The notes below the pieces were generated by a model. That model did no database searches. It was not told where the DNA came from and saw only the letters and a program-made list of their open reading frames with translations. DNA of 64,000 bases from positions 1,860,001 through 1,924,000 of the forward strand of contig OY282460.1 of the NCBI GenBank assembly GCA_958296295.1, in the 5' to 3' direction. Shown in pieces: positions 57,318-64,000 of this stretch. Source of the DNA: an uncultured Pseudomonadales bacterium. GTDB taxonomy: Bacteria > Pseudomonadota > Gammaproteobacteria > Pseudomonadales > Azotimanducaceae. The translations under genes were made by a program, and so were the position numbers. Each line of letters opens with the position of its first letter. Position 1 is the stretch's first letter.

Positions 57318-58300
57318 ATGTCCGATCAACCAACACAGGCGCAAGGTCTCAGGTGGGGGCTGATCCCCGACGACGCCGCCCGGACGAAACGCTTGGCTCA
57401 CATCCGGGGGGAAGCCCGCAGCGTAGCCACGCAGCTAGCCAACCCCGGCACCGAAGTTCCCGACGTCGTGGCGCTCTCTCCCCCGATGCCCGATAGCGAA
57501 CTGGCGAAGCTGGCCAAGGAGCGACGGCGGTACCGCCGGGGGAAGCGCGGCAGGCCACCTCTGCCGATAGCCGAGATAGTCATGTGGGCCGCCAAGACAC
57601 GCGGCCCCGAACGCATGGCCAAGAGAGAAGTCGAAGGCGTGGGCCGACGACACGCTGGTTTGGATCAAGCGCCATTTTCCCGGCTCCCCGGTCGTCGCCA
57701 GCAGCATGCACATGGACGAGGGCAGTCCGCATGTCCACGCCGCCCTGTTTCCGCGCTACACGGACGTGACGGGGGAAACCGCCTACGGATGGAAGCGGGC
57801 GCACTTGGCCGCCTCGGCCTGGCTCGTCGGCATCGAGACGCAGCGCAACGGCCGCCGTCGGCGCATCAGAACCCGCAAGGAGGTGGGAGAACACACGTCG
57901 ATACTCCTCGACGACTACCACGCGACGGTCGGCGCGAAGTACGGATTGAAGCGTGGCGTGAAGGGTTCGCAGCGGAGGAACAAGGCGGTCGAGGTCGACG
58001 AGTCCAGCCGCCGCCACGCCAAGGACCGGGAGGCGAAGCTGGATGTGCGCGAGAGGAAGTTGGAAGCCGAGCGCAAGGAGATCGGAGGAACGCCAAGCCG
58101 CCAAGGACGATTTCGGGAAGAAGGCCGACATGCTCCTTGAAGCGCAGCAAGCGCTCGACAAGCGCGAGGAGAGACTCGACGCGGAGACCAAGCGCCAAAA
58201 CGCGGAGTTCAACAAGCGCGAGCTGGCCCTGCGCCACATCGCAAGGGAGCAAGCCGAAGCGAAGGCCGCGAACGTGACCGCCGAGAGAGATCGGCATTGA
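57318..58300 (+). pseudogene. MobV/Pre-type relaxase, decayed copy
   Basis: It is closely related in DNA and protein to 59864-60815. Starting MSDQPTQAQGLRWGLIPDDA, it stays in frame to about 57590, where two bases are missing relative to the intact copy. The relaxase motif HMDEGSPHVH then appears in another frame. A second two-base loss lies near 58085, and the product would end early in a truncated coiled coil at 58300. It is a duplicate that has decayed. Confidence 0.85.
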
Positions 58301-58391
58301 CGGCGGACGAACATCCTGAGAATCAGGGTTTGAGACCACCGGGGCGGGGCAAAAACCCAAGTTGGGGAATTCGAGGCGTCTCCGGGCATCG

Positions 58392-58426
58392 CGCCAGAGC
58401 GCCTGTAAGCCCCTGTGAGCGCCGTT
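58392..58426. repeat. 35-bp inverted repeat, left arm
   Basis: It matches the reverse complement of 61170-61204 at 34 of 35 positions. Read in this orientation it encodes ARAPVSPCERR, the same peptide found at the decayed integrase end on the opposite strand (ARAPVNPCERR). The arms bracket the AlpA-like and intact relaxase genes. Confidence 0.8.
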
Positions 58427-58649
58427 CGCGCCAGGCGTTGCCGGCTATGGCAATTCTGGCGCCGGCACATCGTTGTTCGGGACAACGAAGTTCAGCGCGG
58501 GTGCGCCAGTCCCCTTTCCGCAAGCCCGCTCACGCTAGGAAACCTTCGCCGATGGTCTCGAGTCGGCAACTTCTCCTACCAAAATCCGAAAAAGGTAGGC
58601 GAAGTGGCGGCACCTCCTCTGCCAAACGGAAAAAGAAGGTGGATGGACC

Positions 58650-58675
58650 AGCGCCCCCGATTTCGGGGCGCTTTT
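58650..58675 (+). terminator. Intrinsic terminator
   Basis: AGCGCCCC-CGATTT-CGGGGCGCT followed by TTT: a stem of eight GC-rich pairs and a short T run. No intact plus-strand gene directly precedes it; it may belong to a lost gene or end read-through from the relaxase pseudogene. Confidence 0.7.
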
Positions 58676-59337
58676 GGTTCGAAACCGCTTTTCCGCATTA
58701 GTTCACAATAGTCCGCAGAAGTACTTTACTGTCCGTAGTAGTGCGTATTGGTATTGGTTACCGCGCCAGATGAAAACCGCGCCATCCCGTCAAGACGACA
58801 GGCATGCGTTGAGTTCTCGTACCTTTGGGCCCCCGGATGTGGAATCGCGGATGAGGTTGCCGCCGCAAAGGGGTTCGCGGGCGGCCAAATTTCACATTCC
58901 AAAGCGAAATGTGGAATTTGAGACCATGGGGGCTGGCGGGCAAAAGTCAGTAAAAAATCTGACCTTTGGCACCATCGGCGAAGCCGGGGCAAATGTCCCG
59001 GAAGGCCGGCACACAAACCCCAAAACCCTCCTCCGCGCCTAACCCCGGCAAGCAGCAAAGCGTTGCGTCGAGCATTAGACCGCGCTACAATGGCGGCTCA
59101 CCCATCAAGGAAACCTTGAACGAACATCGCACTCTTGGAATAGAGGGAGCCAGTTTATCCCCCGCTTGCCGCTCGGCCAATGCGGATGTGCTGACGACCA
59201 AAAAGGCGAGCCATGTAGCCGGTTGGGCGCTTGGACCGGAACGAAGTTAGGACGCCTTCCCCTAGGAAGAATCCATTTAGGATTCGCGGAAGTAGCCCGC
59301 TCCACAGTGATTCGTTCTCTTACCGGAGGCCGTCGCT

Positions 59338-59583
59338 GTGGACAAAACCACCGCCAACACCACCCTTACCACCATTCCCCGGCCGCTGCTCGATAGCAGG
59401 GACATCATGCGCTGGCTGAAAGTCAGCCGCTCGCGCGCACCGTGCGTGGTTGTCGTGTCATGTCTACTCGCACCCGTAATCCTCCGACAGCGGAAGGCTC
59501 TGCGGGCTGCGGGTCGCGTCGCGCCGGAAGAACCCGGAACTGTTCAGAGCGGACTCAGTTACTTGTTCTCGTTAGGGCATTGA
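59338..59583 (+). pseudogene. Small helix-turn-helix protein, probably truncated
   Basis: The GTG start has GGAGG upstream. The first 40 residues (ending RPLLDSRDIMRWLKVSRS) look like the start of an excisionase/MerR-like DNA-binding helix pair. The rest (CVVVVSCLLAPVIL and following) does not continue the fold, so a shift or deletion near 59432 is likely. Confidence 0.45.
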
Positions 59584-59597
59584 CGGAGTTCCGCGCC

Positions 59598-59810
59598 ATG
59601 AAAACCACCACACCCACCACTGATCTCGCGCGCGTCCCGGACGTGTGCCTGTTGCTCGGCATCAGCCGAACGACGCTCTACGAGCTGCTGAAGGACCCGA
59701 ACGCCGGCTTTCCGCGGCCCTACCGCGTCTCAAAGCGGGCGGTGCGCTTCCACCGCGACGAAGTCGTCGCGTGGCGCGAGAGCCGGCGCACAGGCAAGCC
59801 GGCGGCCTAG
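59598..59810 (+). CDS. AlpA-family helix-turn-helix regulator
   Basis: The 70-residue protein has the AlpA/excisionase-like winged HTH: DVCLLLGISRTTLYELLKDP, then FPRPYRVSKRAVRFHRDEVV and AWRESR. AlpA-like proteins activate integrase or excision genes of phage-derived islands. It sits 53 bp before the intact relaxase gene and may control both excision and mobilization. Confidence 0.85.
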   Translation: MKTTTPTTDLARVPDVCLLLGISRTTLYELLKDPNAGFPRPYRVSKRAVRFHRDEVVAWRESRRTGKPAA

Positions 59811-59863
59811 GGCCGCGTGACCGCCCCGCACCCGTACTAGCCGCCGACGGCGGCGGCAAACCG

Positions 59864-61120
59864 ATGTCCGATCAACCGAAGCAAGCGCAAGGTCTCCGCT
59901 GGAAGCTGATCCCGGACGACGCGACCCGGACGAACCGCCTGAAACACATCAGGGGGGAAGCCCGGAGTCTGGCCACGCAGCTCGCCAACGCCGACAACGA
60001 AGGGCCTCCCGACGTCGTGGCGCTCTCCACCCCGCTGCCCGACGCGGAACTGGCGAAGCTGGCCAAGGAGCGGCGGCGGTACCTCCGGGGGAAGCGCGGC
60101 AGGCCACCCATGCCGATAGCCGAGATCGTCATGTGGGGACCGCCAAGACACGCCGCCGAGAACGCCTGGCCAAGAGAGAAGTCGAAGGCGTGGGCGGACG
60201 ACACGCTGGCCTGGATCAAGCGCCACTTCCCCGACTCCCCGGTCGTCGCGAGCAGCATGCACATGGACGAGGGATCGCCGCATTGCCACTTCGCGTTGTT
60301 CCCCCGCTACACGGACGCGACAGGGGAAACCGCCTACGGATGGAAGCGGGCGCACTCGGCCGCCGCGCACCGGCTCACCGGGAAGGGGACGCAGCGCAAC
60401 AGCCGCCGTCAGCGCATCAGAGACCGCGAGGAGGTGGGAGAACACACGTCGCTGCTTCTCGACGACTACCACGCGACGGTCGGCGCGAAGTACGGATTGG
60501 CGCGGGGCGTGAAGGGTTCGCAGCGGCGGAACAAAGCGGTCGAGGTCGACGAGTCCAGCCGCCGACACGCCGAGGACCGGGAGGCGAAGTTGGACGTGCG
60601 CGAGAGGAAACTGGAAGCCGAGCGCGAGGAGATCACGGCGCAACGCCAAGCCGTCAAAGCCGATTTCGACGAGAAGGCCGACACTCTCCTTGAGGCCCAG
60701 AAGTCGCTCAACGAGCGTGAGGCGCAACTCGACGCCGACGCCAAGCGCAAGGACGCCGAGTACAACCGCCGCGAGCTGGCGTTGCGCCATGTCGAAAGGG
60801 ACCACGCCGAGGCGAAGGCCGCGCTCGCGGGCAAACTGAGGCGGCTGGACGAACTGGAGGAGTACCAGCGCAAGGTCGCGCCGGTTGTCGCGGCGAACCG
60901 GAAGGCGAAGGAGGCCAAGGCGCGCGCCGACCGCGAATCGGAGCGGCAACGGCGCTTCCTCGAGGAAGAGACCGCGCGCGCGGAGGCCGAGGAGGAAGAG
61001 CGCGAACTTGAGCGTGAGGCGGCCGACGAGGCGGAACGCCGCAAGAAGGCGAAGGCGAAGGTCGTGCCGGCAAGGTCTTGGTTCGGCCGCAGCGGGAAGG
61101 ACAGAGGGTTGGGGCGCTAA
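59864..61120 (+). CDS. MobV/Pre-type relaxase (plasmid mobilization protein)
   Basis: The 418-residue protein has the third relaxase motif of the Mob/Pre family, SMHMDEGSPHCHFALFPRY (HxDExxPHxH, about residues 131-141). This motif binds the metal for nicking at oriT. The C-terminal 200 residues form a long charged coiled coil (REEITAQRQAVKADFDEKAD onward), as is usual for MobV proteins. An N-terminal segment, LAKERRRYLRGKRGRPPMPI, is basic. The family lets small plasmids and islands move with a helper conjugation system. It is the intact copy of the duplicated gene at 57318-58300. Confidence 0.87.
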   Translation: MSDQPKQAQGLRWKLIPDDATRTNRLKHIRGEARSLATQLANADNEGPPDVVALSTPLPDAELAKLAKERRRYLRGKRGRPPMPIAEIVMWGPPRHAAENAWPREKSKAWADDTLAWIKRHFPDSPVVASSMHMDEGSPHCHFALFPRYTDATGETAYGWKRAHSAAAHRLTGKGTQRNSRRQRIRDREEVGEHTSLLLDDYHATVGAKYGLARGVKGSQRRNKAVEVDESSRRHAEDREAKLDVRERKLEAEREEITAQRQAVKADFDEKADTLLEAQKSLNEREAQLDADAKRKDAEYNRRELALRHVERDHAEAKAALAGKLRRLDELEEYQRKVAPVVAANRKAKEAKARADRESERQRRFLEEETARAEAEEEERELEREAADEAERRKKAKAKVVPARSWFGRSGKDRGLGR

Positions 61121-61165
61121 GGAGCCGCTCGACGCGCTGAAAATGCGATAGCAAGGACACCCCTA

Positions 61166-61500
61166 GTGAAACGGCGCTCACAGGGGTTTACAGGCGCTCT
61201 GGCGGCCTGGTCGGTCTCGGACTGGCGAACCGCGATCCGCAACGCGCGCCCGGCGTGCCGGCCGCTTCGATGTCGCCCCACGTCAGCGCGGCGGCTTCGC
61301 TCCGCCGGAGGCAGGCTTGGAACAGCACGCCCACGATCGCCTTGTCGACGCGGCCGCGCTTGGCCGCCGTCTTCGCGGACTCGGTGCCCCGCTGGCCATG
61401 ACCGATGCCACGTTGTCGAGGGCGATGGCCGGGGCTTGGCCGCGCCCGCGGCCGGCCGCTGCGCGCCGGAACCCCTGCAGCGCGGCGCGGGTGAGCTTGC
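61166..61500 (-). pseudogene. Tyrosine recombinase, decayed fragment
   Basis: Minus-strand pieces in two or three frames join as LTRAALQGFRRAAAGRG, then TESAKTAAKRGRVDKAIVG, then the catalytic ArgI segment FQACLRRSEAAALTWGDIE, then ALRIAVRQSETDQ. This is a recognisable integrase core with at least two frameshifts and no C-terminal HxxR or Tyr. It is a different lineage from the intact integrase at 62076-63251. Confidence 0.75.
61170..61204. repeat. 35-bp inverted repeat, right arm
   Basis: Reverse complement of 58392-58426 with one mismatch. It lies at the 3' side of the decayed integrase and about 50 bp after the intact relaxase stop. Confidence 0.8.
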
Positions 61501-62075
61501 CAACGGGATTCGGGCTGCCTTGGGCTTCGGCGCGGAACCGGACGGCGGCGGCCACGACCAGCGCCGGATGCTCAAGCGTAAGGGAGTGCAACCTCGGGGG
61601 GCGAGTGCCCAGAGGCGGCGCATGTGCGCGGAAACTGAAACTTGCGAATTGAAACGGAGAGTGTGCGATGGAACAGTCTGAGAGTCTTGATTGGTGGGCG
61701 TTGGTCCGGGGTGTGGGTAGTTGGTTTGTTTGCGCAACTGGTGTCTGGACTAGCGCCACTCATCGTCGTTGCGGCTTTCATCATCCCCAAAAGCAACCAT
61801 TGGGTGACAGGGGATCACGTCGTTGTCGTGCTAGGTACCTTTGCACTTCGTCCGCGGCGAGTCGGCCGTCGGCGAGCTCCGGCACTCGTCAGACCATGCA
61901 GCGACGTTCGCCGACATCCACAGCGAGCGATGAGACGTAGGCCCCGCCGACAAGGGCGTTGTTCTTTCGGCATCGAGAGAGCAACGCACCGGGTGGGCGA
62001 GGAGACACGGAAGACATCGAGTTCGAACTCGACAAGGAGCAGGCGCGGTCGACGATGTGGCGCGGACCGCGCGGG

Positions 62076-63251
62076 CTATGAAGGGGCCGCGTAGGCGGCC
62101 CAGGCGTCCATCAGCTCGCGCCGCTTGGCCAGCAGGTCGCTTCTCGCGTAGGCGGCTTCGGCCTGGTTTCTGACCGCGTGCGCGAGCGCCGCCTCCATCA
62201 CGGCGTGCGGCGCGTCGGTGCATTCCGACGCCCAGTCGCGGAAGCTGCTGCGGAACCCGTGCGGCACCGCGTCCACGCCGAGCGCGCGCAGGAGCTTGCT
62301 GATCGTGCTGTCCGAGAGTTGGCGTCCCCGAATGCTTGGGAACACGAGATCGCCGGCCGCGGCGGTGCGCGGAATCGACCGCGCCTGCTCGAGCACGGCG
62401 AGCGCCTGCGGCGACAGCGGCACCCGGTGTTCGGACCGCGCCTTCATCCTCGCGGCCGGGATCGTCCAGGCGCCGCCGTCGATTTCGGACCACGTGGCGC
62501 CGCGCGCCTCGCCGCTTCGGCAGGCGGTCAGCACGATGAACTCGAAAACCAGCTTCGTCGCCAGCCAGGCGCCGCTCGCCCGCACTCTCGAGAGGGCGTC
62601 GGCGACTTCGGCATGGGGCAGCGCCTTGTGATGCTTCGCTTTGCCGGCGCCTTTCGGCAAGGCTTGGAGAACGGCCGGGCCGGCCGGGTCGTCGGCTCGG
62701 TGGCCGTGGGCGACGGCCCACCGCATGACCGCCGAAATCCTCTGCCGAACGCGGCTCGCGGTCCCGCGCCTGTCGCCCCAGATGGGCGTGAGCACCGCCA
62801 TCACGTCGGCGCTGTCGATCGCGTCGACCCGCTTGTCGCCGATCGCGGGGAAGGCGTAGGCGGCGAGGGAGCTTTCCCACTGCTTCCGGCTCTTGGGATT
62901 CGTCCACGCGACGGCCTGGGCGTCGATCACCTGGGCGGCGGCGGCGGCGAACGTCGGCGCGGCCGGCCTGCGGCGGTCCTTGAAGGGGTCGCCGCCGCGC
63001 CGGGCGATGCGGCGGTTGGCGAACGCGGCGTCCCGCGCTTCGGCGAGCGTGACCAGCGGATAGCCGCCGAGACCCGCGCTGCGCCGCCTGCCGCGGACCA
63101 CGATGCGCTGCACCCAGCTCTTGGTTCCGGACGGCTGGACGGCCAGCATCAGGCCGTGCCCCAGCGCGTCGATGTGCCAGTCGATGCCGCCCTTCCCGGA
63201 GTGCTTGACGGCGCGCACGAACGCGACTGTCAGCGGCCCTTTCCTGTCCAT
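62076..63251 (-). CDS. int: Tyrosine-type site-specific integrase of the island
   Basis: The 391-residue P4-like integrase has an N-terminal DUF4102-like arm-binding domain (GLMLAVQPSGTKSWVQRIVV, GLGGYPLVTLAEARDAAF), a core-binding domain, and the catalytic domain. ArgI is in LTACRSGEARGATWSEID, HxxR in VPHGFRSSFRDWASE, and the nucleophile in AAYARSDLLAKRRELMDAWA. Its start is 176 bp from the right 14-bp repeat, the usual place for an integrase next to its attachment site. The target here is a transposase gene, not a tRNA. Confidence 0.95.
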   Translation of the reverse strand: MDRKGPLTVAFVRAVKHSGKGGIDWHIDALGHGLMLAVQPSGTKSWVQRIVVRGRRRSAGLGGYPLVTLAEARDAAFANRRIARRGGDPFKDRRRPAAPTFAAAAAQVIDAQAVAWTNPKSRKQWESSLAAYAFPAIGDKRVDAIDSADVMAVLTPIWGDRRGTASRVRQRISAVMRWAVAHGHRADDPAGPAVLQALPKGAGKAKHHKALPHAEVADALSRVRASGAWLATKLVFEFIVLTACRSGEARGATWSEIDGGAWTIPAARMKARSEHRVPLSPQALAVLEQARSIPRTAAAGDLVFPSIRGRQLSDSTISKLLRALGVDAVPHGFRSSFRDWASECTDAPHAVMEAALAHAVRNQAEAAYARSDLLAKRRELMDAWAAYAAPS

Positions 63252-63287
63252 GTTTCCCCTTCTGGCCGATCTTTATTTAGACCATAA

Positions 63288-63317
63288 TTTATACCATTCC
63301 GTTCCGGCTTTCGTCAA
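63288..63317 (-). promoter_or_regulatory. Predicted sigma-70 promoter of the integrase gene
   Basis: On the minus strand TTGACG (63317-63312) is separated by 18 bp from TATAAA (63293-63288), 37 bp before the ATG at 63251. It sits in an AT-rich patch in otherwise GC-rich sequence and lies inside the island, so integration does not change it. Confidence 0.65.
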
Positions 63318-63407
63318 GCAGCCCCGGACGAAAAAGGACGACGAAGGACAACATGACAAGCATAAACAAATACTTGCATTACAAATGCGGACGCTGGCGG
63401 AACTGGG

Positions 63408-63698
63408 CTAACCAAAAGATGGCGGAAGGTGCAACCGCCGGAACTGCACCGAGCGGTGCCAGCCCAGCCAGCGGTCCCGCGGCGCGCACTTGAAGGCGCC
63501 CGACTGCCAGCCCACCAGCGCCAGCCAATGCCCCCGCCACACCGCCACGTGCCGCAGCCCGCGTCCCGCGAACTGCCGGAACCCCAGATAGTGGTGCGCC
63601 GCCATCAGCGCGTCCCACCGGCGCCGCTCGTCCGCCCGCGCCGGACGCACCTCCACCTCCCGCAACGACACTTCCGCCCTGTCGAACGCCGCCTCCAT
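63408..63698 (-). pseudogene. DUF4338-ISAs1 transposase, 5' part of split gene
   Basis: ATG 63698 follows AAGGGGGG. The frame reads the first 86 codons of DUF4338 (RRWDALMAAHHYLGFRQFAG; CAPRDRWLGWHRSVQFRRLH) up to the attachment core. It then runs ten bases past it into island sequence (LPPSFG, stop at 63408). Joining it at the core to 39138 restores VQFRRLHLIGNNTRFLIL in phase. Confidence 0.92.
63427..63440. other. Right attachment core of the island
   Basis: AGGTGCAACCGCCG, identical to 39125-39138. The left and right flanks of the two copies are the two halves of one transposase gene, which is the evidence that this is the crossover region. Confidence 0.88.
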
Positions 63699-63770
63699 CC
63701 CCCCTTTATAGGGCAAACGCCGGCAAATAGCCAGCTCTTTCAAAGCGACTTCCGCCGTCAACACCTTGGA

Positions 63771-63790
63771 GCTAGCGTGAAATAGCCCTG
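63771..63790. repeat. ISAs1 right terminal inverted repeat
   Basis: Reverse complement of the left end with three mismatches. It lies 72 bp upstream of the transposase ATG. Confidence 0.92.
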
Positions 63791-63799
63791 GTTCGGGAG
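63791..63799. repeat. Target-site duplication of ISAs1 element, right
   Basis: GTTCGGGAG, the exact copy of 37370-37378. Confidence 0.93.
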
Positions 63800-64000
63800 G
63801 CAGCGGGCCGGTGAGCTGGTTGCGGCTCAGATCTAGCGACACGAGTTGGTGCAATCGTCCTAGCGCTGGCGGAATGCGCCCGTTCAGGCTTGAGTCTGGC
63901 AGTTCGAGCTTCGTCACGCGTCCCAGGGAGCTCCCGACGGTGACGCCTTGCCAGAACTCGATGGGGATGCGCTCGCTCCAGTTGAGCCGGCCGGTGCCGG
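63791..64000 (-). pseudogene. LRR protein, 5'-ward part of split gene, start outside window
   Basis: Reads RLNWSERIPIEFWQGVTV, GRVTKLELPDSSLNGRIPPA and SRNQLTGPLPPE, the end of a fifth LRR-cap module and its first repeats. It continues in frame into 37378-34380 once the ISAs1 element is removed. The true start and any signal peptide lie beyond the window. Confidence 0.9.

Larger units (their letters stand above)
58301..59337. other. Non-coding 1-kb stretch between relaxase copies
   Basis: It holds one arm of a 35-bp inverted repeat (58392-58426, other arm 61170-61204) and a strong terminator at 58650-58675. From 58680 to 59330 there are AT-richer patches but no recognisable gene. GGAGG at 59324-59328 serves the frame that starts at 59338. 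Confidence 0.5.
61121..62075. other. Region with decayed integrase and no intact gene
   Basis: Apart from the integrase remnant, 61500-62075 shows no supported gene. A plus-strand frame at 61669 starts MEQSESLDWWALVRGVG, and a hydrophobic stretch (VSGLAPLIVVAAFIIPKSN) follows in another frame. It may be a broken small membrane protein. Confidence 0.4.
39125..63440. mobile_element. 24.3-kb integrative, mobilizable defence island
   Basis: It is bounded by 14-bp direct repeats, with an intact tyrosine integrase 176 bp inside the right one. Cargo includes a five-gene metabolic/ATPase operon, a type I restriction-modification operon with a PrrC-like nuclease, MobV-type relaxase genes, and an AlpA-like regulator. 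The cargo left of 55 kb has visibly lower GC than the host genes. Many fragments (two ISKra4 remnants, Sel1 and surface-protein pieces, decayed relaxase and integrase) show a history of repeated insertions. The absence of conjugation genes suggests it relies on a helper. Confidence 0.88.
37379..63790. mobile_element. ISAs1-family insertion sequence (2.1 kb) enlarged to 26.4 kb by a nested island
   Basis: The ends are CAGGGTGATTTCATGCTAGC and, inverted at 63771-63790, CAGGGCTATTTCACGCTAGC (17 of 20 identical). A 9-bp target duplication flanks them. CAGGG ends and 8-10-bp duplications are typical of ISAs1. The original element comprises 37379-39138 and 63441-63790, about 2110 bp, with one minus-strand gene joining a DUF4338 domain to an ISAs1 DDE transposase. 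A 24.3-kb integrative island splits that gene. Confidence 0.93.

Noticed and set aside
58540..58600. Possible tRNA 3' end near GTCTCGAGTCGGCAACTTCT as an alternative attachment site
   Set aside because: No complete cloverleaf could be folded and there is no second copy in the window.
1..64000. CRISPR array or diversity-generating retroelement
   Set aside because: No regularly spaced identical repeats and no reverse transcriptase were seen; the LRR modules vary too much and are coding.

Overview
The window is a GC-rich bacterial chromosome segment, most like an uncultured gamma- or betaproteobacterium. That assignment is an inference. It rests on the LptF/LptG pair, malate synthase G, a TusA-like protein, a FKBP lipoprotein, and a group I intron in the anticodon loop of tRNA-Ile(CAU), a site known from Azoarcus. 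No rRNA or single-copy phylogenetic marker is present to settle it.

Positions 1-34379 are mostly ordinary host chromosome: an AAA_14-type ATPase cut by the window edge, a MalT-like LuxR regulator, a histidine-kinase-like protein, a fused double CoA-transferase, an orphan HicB antitoxin between two copies of a 43-bp element, two further CoA-transferases, a CmcJ-like enzyme, ChaC, lptF-lptG, a STAS protein, the intron-split tRNA-Ile(CAU), an MFS transporter, a frameshifted nucleoside hydrolase, malate synthase G, an LLM oxidoreductase, an M48-TPR protease, TusA, an AI-2E/PerM-type protein, a serine hydrolase, a GNAT enzyme, membrane proteins, a FKBP lipoprotein, an MDR reductase and an acyl-CoA synthetase.

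Positions 34380-64000 hold three nested layers, all readable at base level. (1) A minus-strand gene for a leucine-rich-repeat protein with plant-type LRR caps and an O-antigen-ligase-like C-terminus occupies 63791-64000 and 34380-37378. (2) It is split by an ISAs1-family element (37379-63790) with 20-bp inverted ends (17/20 identical) and a 9-bp target duplication. (3) That element's own DUF4338-transposase gene is split by a 24.3-kb integrative island bounded by a 14-bp direct repeat (39125-39138 and 63427-63440). Removing each layer on paper restores an in-frame LRR gene and an in-frame 591-codon-scale transposase.

The island carries, left to right: a tightly coupled five-gene operon (SIS-HAD fusion, phosphoribosyltransferase, P-loop ATPase, unknown protein, PfkB kinase), which is the best candidate for an undescribed nucleotide- or sugar-phosphate-based conflict system; a type I restriction-modification operon with an embedded PrrC-like anticodon nuclease, lying between two ISKra4-type transposase remnants; several gene fragments; a decayed and an intact MobV-type relaxase with an AlpA-like regulator; a decayed integrase; and an intact tyrosine integrase next to the right attachment site. 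It reads as a mobilizable defence island.
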